Shown here: positions 1-11,018 of the stretch, in pieces | Layout: each line of letters begins with the position of its first letter | How positions within the stretch are numbered: the first letter of the stretch is position 1 | Assembly (NCBI RefSeq): GCF_020497125.1 | Contig: NC_059082.1 | Coordinates: 23,458,965 to 23,522,964 of the forward strand | Direction: 5' to 3' | Length of the DNA: 64,000 bases | DNA from: Mauremys mutica | Lineage: Eukaryota; Chordata; Testudines; Geoemydidae | Notes under the pieces: model-generated | Told to the model about the DNA's origin: nothing | What the model saw: only the letters and a program-made list of their open reading frames with translations | The model's database searches: none | Program-made: the position numbers and the translations under genes

Positions 1-315
1 CCTTTTACAGGAAGACAAGACAAGACACAGTACATGGGATCCTCAGAGGTCCCAGCTGGGCTCATCAGCTTTGATACTGCAAACTCCTGGCTATGTTGGC
101 AGAGACTCTGTTTGTTGTTGTTGTTTTTGCAAATAGTTCTTGTATTTGACCCAGTGTTTTTATATGACAGGAGTAAGTGTGCCCATGTAGCAAAGATTAT
201 GCAAAAGACATTGCTAGTGTAATACTGATATAAATATAAATCTGAGAAAATGTTTTTACACATTTATTCCAACAGTTCAAAAGTCAAAAAGGATTGTGTG
301 AGTACAGTAAATAAG

Positions 316-340
316 CTTTCTTTCTTTCTTTCTTTCTTTC
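316..340 (+). repeat. (CTTT)n microsatellite
   Basis: About six uninterrupted CTTT units, directly upstream of the GC-rich hAT MITE. A simple repeat and nothing more. Confidence 0.95.
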
Positions 341-350
341 TGAAATATAA

Positions 351-578
351 CCTCTGACCAGGGACGGCTCCAGGCCCCAGCACGCCAAGCGCGGGGGGGC
401 GCCGTGAGGGCGGCAGGCAGGCTGCCTTCCGCGGCTTGCCTACAGAGGGTCCACTGGTCCCGCGGCTTCGGTGGACCTCCCACAGGCGTGCCTGCGGAGG
501 GTCCGCTGGTCCCGCCGGAGGCGGCCTGCCTGCCATGCTTGGGGCGGCAAAATCCCTAGAGCCGCCCCTGCCTCTGAC
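351..578. mobile_element. GC-rich non-autonomous hAT element with 8-bp duplication
   Basis: The element proper spans 359-570 (212 bp). It starts CAGGGACGGCTCCAGG and its other end, reverse-complemented, reads CAGGGGCGGCTCTAGG, so the terminal inverted repeats agree at 14 of 16 positions. It is flanked by a perfect 8-bp duplication, CCTCTGAC, at 351-358 and 571-578. CAG termini with an 8-bp duplication are the signature of the hAT superfamily. The interior is very GC-rich and CpG-rich, contains internal repeats such as GGTCCRCTGGTCCCGC, and has no transposase frame, so it is a MITE. Its terminal sequence resembles that of the larger nested hAT at 53171-54005, suggesting related families. Confidence 0.9.
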
Positions 579-1042
579 AATAATACATAACAAACAAGAC
601 TGTAACAGGTATTTTTAACTAAGCTCAGAGCCACAACCGGTCAAAAAGGCTGTCAGTTAATATCACTACAACCAACTCTGCCAATTCACATGTCCCATGT
701 ATAAAGACCCCATTCTCTCTCTGCAGTTAAAGTGAGTTTCCATTTCAAACCAAAATAATAACATACACGCCATGCAGATGGTAAACTATGGAACCAGGTG
801 ATAAATTGCATTTCTCATACACCCCGGACTATCTCACCTGCACTCTACCCACCATTAACCTTTCAAACCTCTCCACTGGTTTCAGACAACCATCATTTTT
901 TTTTCCAGATAATAACCTGCCAAAAATGTTTCCTTCCTACATAAGGAACTTACCCTCAAAATGTATTGTTTTGGGGTTCAGGGCACCCCTGAACAGGTAA
1001 CAAGTTTAAAGTCTAATATCTCATAAACATGGGTGCTTTATC
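579..1042. other. no gene or repeat recognised
   Basis: AT-rich unique-looking sequence. The short frame at 788-1000 has no recognisable product. Confidence 0.6.
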
Positions 1043-1155
1043 CAGTGTTTCTCCACAACCGGTCCATGGACCAGTGTTGGTCCCTGAGATTTCCCTGACA
1101 CAATTTAGAAAGGCAGCAAGTCAGACCCTGGGATCAAAAAGGTTGAGAATATCTG
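1043..1155. mobile_element. short hAT-like (Charlie-type) fragment
   Basis: The left end begins CAGTGTTTCTCCACAACC and the right end reverse-complemented begins CAGATATTCTCAACC, the CAG..TTCTCAAC pattern of Charlie-type hAT termini. Flanks CTTTATCC (1036-1043) and CTTTACAC (1156-1163) agree at 6 of 8 positions if the first C is counted in the duplication. About 113 bp, no coding capacity. The decayed duplication makes this a probable rather than certain call. Confidence 0.55.
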
Positions 1156-1163
1156 CTTTACAC

Positions 1164-1611
1164 AAATGGAGAAGAGAGAAAAATTCCCATTTCCAATTGT
1201 TGTCTAAAAGGCTTTTGATTTTCATTCTGGTAGATCATAAAATGTCAGGCCTTAAAACTGCAATGTTGTTACAGACAGAAAAGCTCTTAGATCATGTTTA
1301 CACATCTCTAAAATTAGTTACTCATCTCTCTGTCTGAGGCATGAAGGCAGGTTGGCTCTACAGCGGGGGCGGGGAAGGCCAACAAAACTTTTCAAAATTC
1401 TCTAAAATTTTTCTAAACATTTCTTTACATTATGTGATATAAACAAAGCAGCTGCTGGGAGGCATAAAGTGCTGCAAGTGGGTCCACAGGGGTGCAGAGC
1501 CTCTTCTAAAGTCAACAGGCTTTTGCCTGTATGGCTCCAGTAGCAGGATTGGGGTATTTATCAGTACTCATTTGGGCTGACCTGTGTAACCCTATTGTGG
1601 CTTCACTACAC
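1164..1611. other. no gene or repeat recognised
   Basis: Unique-looking sequence with a GC-rich patch near 1360-1375 (GCGGGGGCGGGGAAGG). Nothing else noted. Confidence 0.6.
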
Positions 1612-1825
1612 AGAGGATATGTCTACACTGCAAAAAAAAGGTATGTTTTCCTAACTCTGTTAGTTACCTCAGGTTGAAATAGCAGCAAAAACACCGCAAT
1701 TTGGTTTTTTACTTGGGTTTACCAGAGGCTTGAACTTGAGCTGCTAACCTGAGTTGCTGTGTCTTCATTGCTATTTTAACCTGAGTTAAAAGTGTGCCAT
1801 TTCTTGCAGATTAGACATACCCAGA
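1612..1825. mobile_element. MITE with 3-bp duplication (TGTCTACAC terminus family)
   Basis: The element at 1615-1822 starts GGATATGTCTACACTGCA, and the other end reverse-complemented reads GGGTATGTCTAATCTGCA. It is bounded by AGA on both sides (1612-1614 and 1823-1825). The 3-bp duplication suggests PIF/Harbinger-like mobilisation. The interior is AT-rich with TAACCTGAGTT repeated in inverted form (AACTCTGTTAGTTACCTCAGG near the left end, CTAACCTGAG and TTAACCTGAG further in). Six other members of the terminus family occur in this window. Confidence 0.75.
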
Positions 1826-3516
1826 GATGATGTGTTCATGGCAATCACGTGCCAATAAAATCCTTATACCACCTTTCTAATATTTTTGAAGAATAAACCA
1901 AAATCTCTTTTTAAAATGTATTTTTAAAAGCCCTCTCACACCACCACTAAAAAAAAATCCGGTCTCATCTCCCTGACATGACGCTGCTGAGTTTGCATGA
2001 TACAGTGCATTGTAAGACCTCAGCAAGAAATAGACCTTTCCACACAGTCTGTACCAGTAGCTACTTGTCCTCCTTCCTTATTGCCCTATCGATTGCCCTC
2101 TTTCATTTACAAAGAATGCAGCACTTGAGGAGGAAGACAAATGGCCAAGAGAGTCTGCCCTGACCCCTCCCCCCTTCCTAATGAATGAGGAAATAGGGAT
2201 TGTGGAACATGATTTTGGGTCAGTGCCAAACACACCTGCTAATGAAAAAATAACAACAGTTAATGCGCGCTAAATGAAGAGGAAAAGGCAAATCTGCATG
2301 TTCTGTCTCCGCTGAGCCAGCTCCACTTAGCAGCAAGCACCAAATAGAATTATCCTTTATAACCATATGTTTTAATAAAAGTCACACTGTCTTTCTGCAG
2401 AAATCACACTTTGCCTTTTTATTTCGCTGCATGAATAGATTCAATGCTAGTATAAATGTTAAACTGAACAAAATACGTTAGCCACTTCTGCAACAAGAAG
2501 ACAATTTTTTAGTAAAAGTCATTCAATAAAATGTCAACTAAGTTCTCTCCTTTGAACAGCTATGTAACACTCAGCTGACGAATGTAGAATACTTGGGGAT
2601 TCTTATTTCAGATGTTCTCCCTACAACCTTTGTCTTTTCCCCCCTTTTCTTGCCTTTATGATTTATGACAGGAAGTGAACAAAGTAATTAACCTTCCTTC
2701 TGTTCTGTAACACTCTGAAATGGCTACTGAAGCAAGATGACACTTTCAAATAATCAGATAATCATTATTAATTCATTTGTATTCATTTTAACAACAGTAA
2801 TCATGATATACTAATGTTATATTAGTGTGGTGCTAATATGGGCTTCTAAAGAAATTCAGAAAGGCACTGTAAAGATCAAGAAAGGATAGATTAACAGACC
2901 GACACTCAGGAGAGAACATAAAGATTTTTTTCCATCTGAAAGAAAAAATGGTTTACCACGTTCTTTAATTTGCCATTTCTACTGTGCAGAATGTAGTTTG
3001 CCTTAAATTCAGTATAATTAGTAAGTATCACCTATAATAAATCAGTGTTTTGTTGAAATAAGTTATATGATGTATGGATAGTCAAAACCCCTTGGCTTAT
3101 AGTGAATTTCAAGGACTGCTTCCAGCTAAACATGTGTTTCTGTGATCAATGCCGGTCAGGTGTACACAATTAGTTTTTCCAGTAAATCTCACATGTGCAC
3201 TCTCAGGTTTTTAATCCTTGGAGCCCTACAGAACAAGCTTCTTTAACCATTTGCAAACCACATGTTCTGAAAAGATGTAAAAACTCGATTGATTTTCTAA
3301 GTCTGTGAATCAGACAAGCTTAAGAAGCCTTGCCTGTTTTGTCACAGATATTGTCCTTCATTTGCGCTGTTTGAACAAAGCACCTCTGAGAGCTAGATTA
3401 CACAGTAGTGTAAAATGACAAATATATTTTACGATTTAAGAGCAAAAGTGACTTTTTTACATTTAAAGCCAACCTAAATCATATGCTGCTCAAGACCAAA
3501 TTCTGCTCACCATAAT
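1826..3516. other. no gene recognised; AT-rich unique DNA
   Basis: No recognisable repeat. The stretch 2250-2560 has low repeat character with an isolated TAATGCGCGCTAAATGA, which could be conserved non-coding DNA; that cannot be judged without alignment. Confidence 0.55.
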
Positions 3517-3687
3517 CATAGATCATCAGGGCTGGAAGGGGCCTAAGTAGGTCATCTAGTCCAACCCCCTGCTCAAAGCAGGACCAATCCCAGACAGATT
3601 TTTGCTCCAGATCCCTAAATGGCCCCCTCAGGGATTAAACTCACAACCCTGGGTTTAACAGACCAATGTGCAAACCACTGAGCTATA
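3517..3687 (-). mobile_element. tRNA-derived SINE with CR1 tail (tortoise Pol III SINE type)
   Basis: On the minus strand the copy begins with a tRNA-like A box (TATAGCTCAGTGG, lying at 3675-3687) and a B box around 3633-3649 (GGTTGTGAGTTTAATCC). It then runs through a unique body and ends in the CR1-like segment TTGGACTAGATGACC. The plus strand accordingly starts at the CR1 3' end (CATAG, 3517). tRNA-type promoter plus LINE CR1 3' end is the known design of tortoise SINEs mobilised by CR1. The copy is diverged and its 5' end is cut at the A box. Two closely related copies lie at 8807 and 19646, all on the same strand. Confidence 0.85.
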
Positions 3688-3762
3688 AAATATCTGACTG
3701 AAGTCACCAAAAAATTGCCATGAATGAAGTCAACAGGATTTGGCCATTAAAAAAAAATCTTT

Positions 3763-3832
3763 GGTGAAATCCTGGCCCCATTGAAGTCAATGGGAGTTTT
3801 GCCAGTCACTTCAGTGCGGCCAGGATTTCACC
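3763..3832. repeat. small foldback repeat (CATTGACTTCAATGGG family)
   Basis: A 70-bp inverted repeat with perfect 15-bp arms, GGTGAAATCCTGGCC at the left and its complement at the right, around a centre holding CATTGAAGTCAATGGGAG. This class of short foldback with a CATTGACTTCAATGGG core is scattered through the window. Mobilisation mechanism is not evident because no target duplication is visible. Confidence 0.7.
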
Positions 3833-4106
3833 CCTCATGAATAATGTCTTCAAAAAGATTCTGCTCCCATCATAGACAATGGAAAGGGAGTCCTTAAGTC
3901 AGTGTAAATTTAACCTCCTCATGAGTCTGTGGTTCAGAAGAGAGTGACAATTCATGAAGCCAGATTTCATAACAGATTTAGGCCATTACCTCTTCTCTTT
4001 ATATAGCTATATACAGTTTTATAGACATCCATCTGAAATGTGTCTTGCACTGTTAGTAAGTTGGAAACCTGCTGAGTGTAGCTAGCAAAGGTTTATGGAA
4101 ATATAG

Positions 4107-5049
4107 TACAGTAACTCCTCACTTAACGTTGTAGTTATGTTTCTAAAAAATGTGACTTTAAGTGAAACGATGTTAAGCGAATCCAATTTCCCCATAAGAA
4201 TGAATGTAAATGGGGGGGTTAGGTTCCAGGGAAATTTTTTTTTTGCCAGACAAAGACATTATATACATTTTAAACAAGCAACTTAATACAGGTATAAGTT
4301 TTAAACAATTTTTAAACAAGCAACTGAATACTATGCTGGGGGGGGAGTAGTGTGCACGTGCTGTGTGTTTACAAACATACTGTACATACAGTACAGTACT
4401 AGAGTTGGGAGGTGCCCCTGCCTTACCCCACACAGGCACAGCCCACTGGCACTGCAGATGAGGCAGGCAAGAAGGCTGAAGGTGCTGTAGGCAGGAGAAG
4501 CACGTTGTTTAGCAGCAGCAGCTTCCCTTACTCTGCAAGCACTGGGGAGGGGGAGGGGAGGCTCAACCCTCAGCCCGCCCACTCACCCCTTCCCCCAAAC
4601 CCCCATCCTTGACCTGCCTCTTCTTCCCCCCCACCTCCTCCCCCTTTACTTCCCAGGCTGCATCCTCGCTCCTCCCCACTCCCTCCCCTCCCTTCTAAAC
4701 CTGCAAGCCAGCTGATTGCCACCGGCAGGAGGCACAGGAGGGAGGGGGAGCCTGCTGAGTCCTCCCTCCTCCCCCCTCCCTCCTGCCCCCGAAATGCCAC
4801 AAGCCAGCTGATTGCCGCGGGCAGGAGGAGGTGGGAAGGAGGGGGAAGGCACTGATCTGCGGGGTCTGCCGGCAGGTGCTGTGGGGAGGAGAGGGCGTAG
4901 GGAGGCTGCCAGCTGTGGAGAAAGCAGGCAGCCAAACAACGTAAGAGTGGAGCATTGCACAATTTTAAATGAGCATATTCCCTAATTAATCAGCAATGTA
5001 ACAATGAAACAACATTAACCGGGACGACTTAAAGTGAGGAGTTACTGTA
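4107..5049. mobile_element. Tigger/pogo-like non-autonomous element with GC-rich interior
   Basis: The element spans 4109-5047 (939 bp). It starts CAGTAACTCCTCACTTAACG and its right end reverse-complemented reads CAGTAACTCCTCACTTTAAG. It is flanked by TA dinucleotides at 4107-4108 and 5048-5049, as expected for Tc1/mariner-pogo elements. The left 240 bp is AT-rich and looks like the usual subterminal region. The interior (about 4390-4930) is GC-rich and purine/pyrimidine-skewed, and contains a direct duplication of CAAGCCAGCTGATTGCC at about 4706 and 4800. Minus-strand open frames there are low-complexity (Gly/Pro/Ser) and overlap one another, so I do not call them genes. No DDE transposase motif is visible. 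Confidence 0.8.
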
Positions 5050-5457
5050 CAGTTGTTGGAAGTGTATGAGTGAAAAATTGCCAAGTAGTAAAATGAAGCA
5101 CCATACTGTAAAGTGTTGCCTCAAAATGAAAATTCTGGAAATATCAGTGTGGCTAAATAAGACTAATACTCAAATTATTGATGGTACTTTATTAAAACAA
5201 TAAAATGAATAGAATTACAATAGTTCAAGGTATGTTTTTAAGGATAAAATCACAGAAAGTCTTATAGCGCTGTAAGTAAGCTAAGGAGTGCTCTTGAAGA
5301 TACACAGATTAAACATTTTTTTACATTCATTCTTTATAGATTTTAGCACCATTTTCATCTACATGTGCAGATTCATACCACTTTTGTGATCTAAATGATC
5401 ATTTGCGAGTGTGCATTTATGTAGTATCTTTACTCTTAAAAGTTTCCAGAAACCTTA
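5050..5457. other. no gene or repeat recognised
   Basis: AT-rich sequence between the Tigger-like element and a foldback. Nothing supported. Confidence 0.6.
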
Positions 5458-5529
5458 GGGCCAGATCCAAAAAGCCATTGAGGTTAATGGAAATAATCAC
5501 ATTGACTTCAGTGGGCTTTGGATCAAGCC
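5458..5529. repeat. small foldback repeat (CATTGACTTCAATGGG family)
   Basis: Left arm GGGCCAGATCCAAAAAGCCA and right arm CCCACTGAAGTCAATG/GGATCAAGCC are imperfectly complementary around a short centre. The core CATTGACTTCAGTGGGCTTTGG is the family hallmark. No duplication is visible. Confidence 0.6.
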
Positions 5530-5657
5530 ATTGAACTGCATATATGGCATATACAAGATTTAAGTCATCCAACTGTGGAAGTAAAGCAAGGCCTGACAGG
5601 GATTGGAAGGGGATTTCAATGCAAACAGTCACCTCTGTGAGCAAGAGTCAGGCTGGC

Positions 5658-6023
5658 TGTAACCCTAATAACGCGAGATTTGTAGAAGCGAGGATCGGGT
5701 GAGGCGAATGGGAAAGAACTGTGTGAGAAGTTGTTGCGACCTTGTGTAGATAAGATAGAATGTGGATTAGAGTCAAAATAAGTGAGAAAAAATAAGTTAT
5801 CAGGATGACCTATGTATAAACAAAATGCAGCTGTTGCTTATTATTGTATGTAACAAAAGGTATAAATGCTTGCTGTAATTGTTTATCTTTTGAGAGACCT
5901 GCCTAGGAGGGGAAACCCTGTGTCCTAGTGCACTCTCTCCCTCCACGCAATTGCTAGAGAAATAAAGTATCTGACTTTGCTGCACCCAACCAAAAAGTGA
6001 GAACTGAGTTTTTCTCCGACACA
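5658..6023 (+). mobile_element. probable retroviral-type LTR (solo)
   Basis: A segment starting TGTAACCCTAATAACG and ending GACACA, with promoter and polyadenylation signals in LTR order: TATAAATG at 5861, then AATAAA at 5961-5966 about 100 bases later, followed by a short U5-like stretch. TG..CA ends and this order support an LTR. I see no primer-binding site, internal retroviral region or second copy in the window, and no target duplication, so this would be a solo or fragmentary LTR. Exact ends are uncertain by several bases. Confidence 0.5.
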
Positions 6024-8354
6024 ACATTGAAATGCAGCCGCTTCTTGGGATGTGTAGCACCTAAGAGGATTACTATCACACGATACAACTGTTGTAGAAG
6101 TTAATATTGTTCAAAGACAGAAAGGCAAGCTCCCACTGTTAAGAAAATTGCCATGTATTCATTTTATTTTCATGGCAGCAGTTTAGCTCACACATGACAA
6201 ACATTATTTCTTCACCCATATTATATATACAAACTGGAATTGTTGCATGCAGACCGGATACCCAGATGCCCAGCTATTACCCAATTTACATGTGCAAATA
6301 TAGAAGCGTGCACATCTTTGTGATCACAGACATTTGAGTCCAGCCAAAAATGTGGCTGTTAATACCAAAACAAAGCAGACAGGAGCTCCATTTTTAAGAT
6401 CTCATCCAAAAGACCCATACACAGAGCTGAATCCTGCAGCCTTCAATCCTTATGTAAGAAAATCTCCCACTGATTGTAATAGGAGTTTTGCCTGCATAGG
6501 AACTGTAAGATTTGGCTTCTAATAAACGGTGCAGGACTTATTTGATTTATCCTGTAAGGGTGACGAGTTAACATGATCAGTTTTCAATAAAAAATATTAA
6601 CAGGGATGTCCCAATGTGATTTTTTAATGCCTTCCATGGACTTCCATACCTCATCAGCATTAGTTATCGCATTGTTAGCATAGGGGCAAAGACATATTTA
6701 AGTCCATGAGAATGAGCAAGATCTAACCAGTAACTGGCCTAACATTAAACAGGAGGAATGTAGACGAGGAATCATTTGAAAATAAACATTTTGTTTATTA
6801 TTTATTATCAATTGTTTAAATCTGAGTGATACAAAATGATTTAAGTTTATACTTTTTCCAAAGGGAAAAGAACAATGTCCAACTAACGCTTCGCTTGGTC
6901 AGAACTGAAGTGGGTTGTAAATGCACTGTACAGCATATTCTCTGTGCTTTCCTTCATATGTTGTGATTATGTGTTCTGTAAATAGCATCCAGACTATAAA
7001 GACCTTGTGAAATCAAGCAACATTAACTCATTAAGTCAATAATTCATGGATTCTTTTATCTAAAGTGGCAACATCACACCATCAATTCACGAAACAGCCA
7101 CTTCTCTGAAGTGTATGTGATGATAATAATGGATTTTCTAACAATACTCTCTCAGAACAAGGTCACTGCGCACAGATGCAGTGGACACCATGATCTGACC
7201 TAGGTCAGCAAAACAAGCTTTATTATTGAACCTAATTATGAACTATCAAGATAATGGCCCAGACTAAACTGTTTCCTAGGGGATTATTTAGAAACTAGTC
7301 AGCCATTTTAGATTTAAATGTACTGTACAGAACACTACCTGCAAAGTTACAGCAATTGCTTTTGGTACCCTGTACTCTAGGTACAGTACATGTTTGCTTG
7401 TGGGCACACACATAGGCATGACATTTTAAATATACACATGGTTCCCTCAGAAACCATAATTCACCCACACTATACATATTACAGTTGTCAGTGCACATCC
7501 AAGGTACCAGAACTGAATCATTATGTAGATATGTCAACCTGGTAATGGGCTCCTCTAAGAGGGGGAAGCATGAGGAGAGGAGAACAATGAGACGTATAAA
7601 GTTGCACCCAGCACAAGAGGGCACCAATGTGGACCAGTACCTCTTCCTGTGGAGACTTGGTTTGAGTTTGACCTGGATCCCAGAACCAGCCATGTGTCAC
7701 AAGCGTTGCTCTTAAAGTGGTTGCTTCAGTTCTGTGGGTGTCCATCTGGTTTTGGACGCTATCTGATGGTCAGCAGACTGTATCACAGTGTGACTATTAT
7801 GGCTGCTTGCAGAGTATTTTGAGTCTAAAACTGGTTCCTTTGGAGAGGTCACATGGCATTTCTTAGCTGTCCCTGATTAATTACATTTACTGCATGGGAT
7901 CAAGGATGGAAGAAGTCACTTTTGTGCAGCAGAAACCATTTTAATTTGATTTTCCAGGGACAAGGAAAGCATTTTGGTTGAGCTTATTGCTCTATCTGGA
8001 ACAATCATTAAAATGTTGGCTGCCTTCTCTGTAATTCTCCCATATATATAGAACTGTCTTGTTATTTTATATTTCAGCTCATGTAATTATACCCCTGTTT
8101 TAAAAAGGAATACGTTCCTGAGATCAGAGTTCTTGGTGTGTTGGAAGTGAAGCTAACCCCTCAGTACTCCTGCAAGGACAGATCAGAGTTCTGCTGTTGC
8201 ATTGAACTGGAGCCCTAATCCTGCTTCCAATTCTGGCAAACCAATCAACCTGTGTGAATTAGCCTGATGTGCCTGACCTACACCTTGCTTGTGGGTCTCT
8301 AATGAGATTCTTTAACCCAAGGGGAAACTGTGTTTGCTGAGCCCCAAACCTTTA
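6024..8354. other. no gene recognised; mostly unique DNA
   Basis: A decayed foldback-like segment may lie at 6427-6525 (GCTGAATCCTGCAGCC..TCCCACTGATTGTAATAGGAG). The overlapping frames at 7295-7745 occur on both strands in the same bases and have no recognisable domain. Confidence 0.55.
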
Positions 8355-8655
8355 TTAGGCCACGTCTATACTTACCCGCCGGGTCGACGCGGCGAGTTCG
8401 ACTTCTCGGAGTTCGAACTATCGCGTCTAATCTAGACGCGATAGTTCGAACTCCGGAAGCACCGCGGTCGACTCCGGTACTCCACCGCGGCAGGAGGAGT
8501 TGCCGGAGTCGACCTTGGAGCCGCGGAGTTCGCTTCCGCGGCGTCTGGACGGTAAGTCATTCGAACTAGGGTAGTTCGAATTCAGCTACGTTATTCACGT
8601 AGCTGAATTCGCGTACCCTAGTTCGAACCAGGGGCTGTGTGTAGACCAGGGCTTA
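8355..8655. mobile_element. GC-rich palindromic MITE with TTA duplication
   Basis: The element at 8358-8652 (295 bp) starts GGCCACGTCTATAC; its other end reverse-complemented starts GCCCTGGTCTACAC. TTA flanks it on both sides (8355-8357, 8653-8655), the classic Harbinger-type target. It is much richer in CpG than its surroundings and carries two large internal hairpins (8408-8454 and about 8560-8627). It shares GTCGACTCCGG..ACTCCACC and CAGCTACxTTATTCACGTAGCTGAA modules with the elements at 53263-53559 and 53609-53902, so it is a related subfamily. High CpG retention suggests a relatively young copy. Confidence 0.85.
8408..8454. repeat. perfect 22-bp palindrome inside MITE
   Basis: Arms 8408-8429 and 8433-8454 are perfectly complementary over 22 bp with a 3-base spacer (ATC). 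The arms contain GTTCGAAC and CGCGTCTA. A second hairpin in the same element pairs 8578-8591 with 8597-8610 (14 bp perfect) and extends outward through CGAACTAGGGTA and its complement. Confidence 0.95.
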
Positions 8656-8806
8656 ATTGCATGGCCTGTGAACCCATGTGAACTGTGTCTCACACAAAGT
8701 TAAATTACCCCTTTCAAATCAAACTTGGAAAGGTTCACACCACTCTAATGCTAATACACTGGGCAACTTGAAGCAAATTTTGTATGCCTTCATTCCCCAC
8801 TGACAT

Positions 8807-8995
8807 CATAGAATATCAGGGTTGGAAGGGACCTCAGGAGATCATCTAGTCCAACCCCCTACTCAAAGCAGGACAAATCCCTAGACAGTTGTTTGTTTCC
8901 CCAGTTCCCTAAATGGCCCCCTCAAGGATTGGACTCACAACCCTGGGTTTAGCAGACCAATGCTCAAACCACTGAGCTATCCCTCCCCTCCCCCC
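8807..8995 (-). mobile_element. tRNA-derived SINE with CR1 tail
   Basis: This is the best-preserved of the three related SINEs. On the minus strand it starts GGGGGGAGGGGAGGGATAGC and continues with the A box TAGCTCAGTGGTT and a B box GTTGTGAGTCCAATCC. It then crosses into GGTTGGACTAGATGATC and ends at CCCTGATATTCTATG, the CR1 octamer. A complete head-to-tail tRNA-CR1 chimera, consistent with tortoise Pol III SINEs mobilised in trans by CR1 LINEs. Confidence 0.88.
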
Positions 8996-10137
8996 ATGGC
9001 CTCAAGCTCTAGGCCAAAAGAAACCACGGGGGAAAAGTAGATTTTCACAAAATCAAGTTAAAAGAACGATCAGACCATACAGTGATAGTAAAAGTCCTTG
9101 GGAATGGAAATAAGGAAAGGAAAAAAAAAAGATTCCTGTACAAATTATCTCTAAATATCAGAGGAAACATTCTCTTCTTTGTGCCTCTAATCAACAGGCC
9201 TCCAGACATTCTGTAGTAAAAGGCCTAATTCCTGTAGCAAGCCCTCTGATTTTTGTGGCACCCACTGCTAAATTCTGCAACCAACTGAAAATTCCATGGC
9301 AGTGTTAACTGATTGTGAAATCATTCCAGAACATGTGGTTTAAAGGAAATTTTAATATGTGCCACAAAACTGACATATAGTATTTTTACATATATGCTGT
9401 ACTAGGATACCAAGCAGAATAATACATCCAGAAAGTTTCCTGATTTGTGTTGCAGCAGAGGACTAATACCTAACACATGTGGGCTCTGAAAAGCTATTGT
9501 TGTCACCTCGCTACCCAGCTTTAGGCTGCAAAATTGTCATATTTCTGGAAGATGAAGTGATAATAGCAGATTTTTGCAGCTCATACCCCAGGTGTGACAA
9601 AGGCAGGGAATGAATAACCAGCATATAACCTATTGGAAAAAAACAGATGATTACAGGGTGAAACCACTTAGAAAGGTGAAAGCCAGTTAAAAACAATAAC
9701 AACAGGGAAGAGGTAATTTTTTTTTTTTCAAAAACCAGGAAACCCCTTGAGGGAAGTTTGAGAGAACAGTAGCAAAATACACAAAAATGGAAATCATGAA
9801 AAGCCAGAGAACCGCAGGGACGGGAAATACAATTACAGGGGGTGACCATATGGAAAAGAAAACATTAATAAAATCAGCATATCTTTAGAAGAAGAGATGA
9901 GTACAAGGTTTAAAAATTAATTTAAGAAAGAAAGACCCAAATTATATGCCTGATCCTCAGCTGGAATTCAATGGAGCCACATCAGCTACAGATCCAGCTC
10001 ATAAAAGGGAAATACCTTTTCAGTCAGTTTTTTTAAAATGGTATATTACCAAAAGAGGGAAACCTTGCTGGCTGGTAGCTTTCTTTTACAGCATCAGCCA
10101 GGACTCAGACACTTAGGAATGAGGCTATGAACAATTT
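8996..10137. other. no gene or repeat recognised
   Basis: AT-rich sequence; T run at 9718-9728. The 112-residue minus-strand frame at 9511-9849 is hydrophobic by base composition, with no domain that I recognise. Confidence 0.55.
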
Positions 10138-10362
10138 GGCCGACATTTTCAAACTTGGGTGCCTACAGTTAGGCACTTAATTCCATACTAGGCATCTAAA
10201 TAAAACCTTTATTTTCATTAGTGCTGCACATCTACAAATCTCATGAACTTCAGTGGGATCTCTGAGTGGTCAGCTCCTCGGAAAATCAGGCCACTTTGAT
10301 ATAGATTCCTAAATATGGATGTAGAGGTCCAATTTTAGGCACCCAAGTGTGAAAATGTGGGC
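10138..10362. repeat. foldback element with GGCACCCAAGT arms
   Basis: Left end GGCCGACATTTTCAAACTTG followed by GGTGCC; right end GGCACCCAAGTGTGAAAATG followed by TGGGC. The ends are imperfect inverted repeats about 26 bp long enclosing 170 bp. A typical reptile foldback/MITE-like repeat; no duplication could be defined. Confidence 0.65.
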
Positions 10363-10829
10363 TTTTGTTTACAGCTTTCACAAGCTCCATTTAAATCCTA
10401 ATGCATTTATACACAGTTTGATTTGGGCATGAAATTTAAGATGGCAGCTGAAATTATCTCAAACACAAAAGTAGAAATTATTCTGTGGCAGAAGAGAGAT
10501 TTCTGTAGCACCCGGGATAAAAGATAATCCAACATTCATGGAACCACTATAAAAAACAGGGCATTTGTGTAATTCTGGAGGACACTGGGGAAGTTTTATT
10601 GCTCTGAGCAACCCTGGAAGCATTGGTTCAGATCCCTGCATGGTTGACTCTGCCTCCCATCCTTGCAGTACAGATAAATTGAGTTCCAAGCCATGTTTCA
10701 GATAAAGCACTCAAAAAGGACAGCTTCTCGTGTGCTATGGCTTTAGTGATCTCATGGCACTAAGAACACAAATGTGTGTACATAGTCCTTGCAAAAAGCA
10801 AAAATGATCCTCTCCCCCCACCGTCCTAC

Positions 10830-10852
10830 CACACACACACACAAACACACAC
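10830..10852. repeat. (AC)n microsatellite
   Basis: A run of AC units interrupted once by AAAC. Confidence 0.9.
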
Positions 10853-10950
10853 CTGTGATACAGTGACCTGCATGCTAGTTTCCCGCCACCTGCCACACCA
10901 CAGAGAAGTGCATTTCAGTGAGTGGTGATGTGATGCCTGTTTGTATGTTA

Positions 10951-11018
10951 GGCTTGAGCCAAAGCCCACGGAAGTTAATGAGACTTTCCATTGACTTCAC
11001 TGGGCTTTGGCTCCAGTC
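10951..11018. repeat. small foldback repeat (CATTGACTTCAATGGG family)
   Basis: GGCTTGAGCCAAAGCCCACG at the left pairs with CACTGGGCTTTGGCTCCAGT at the right; the centre contains CCATTGACTTC. No duplication seen. Confidence 0.6.

Noticed and set aside
264..634. Frames of 60-109 residues on both strands
   Set aside because: They coincide with the GC-rich hAT MITE (359-570) and the adjoining CTTT repeat.
4412..4962. Gly/Pro/Ser-rich frames, mostly minus strand, up to 130 residues
   Set aside because: Low-complexity GC-rich interior of the Tigger-like element, with overlapping frames on both strands and no transposase motif.
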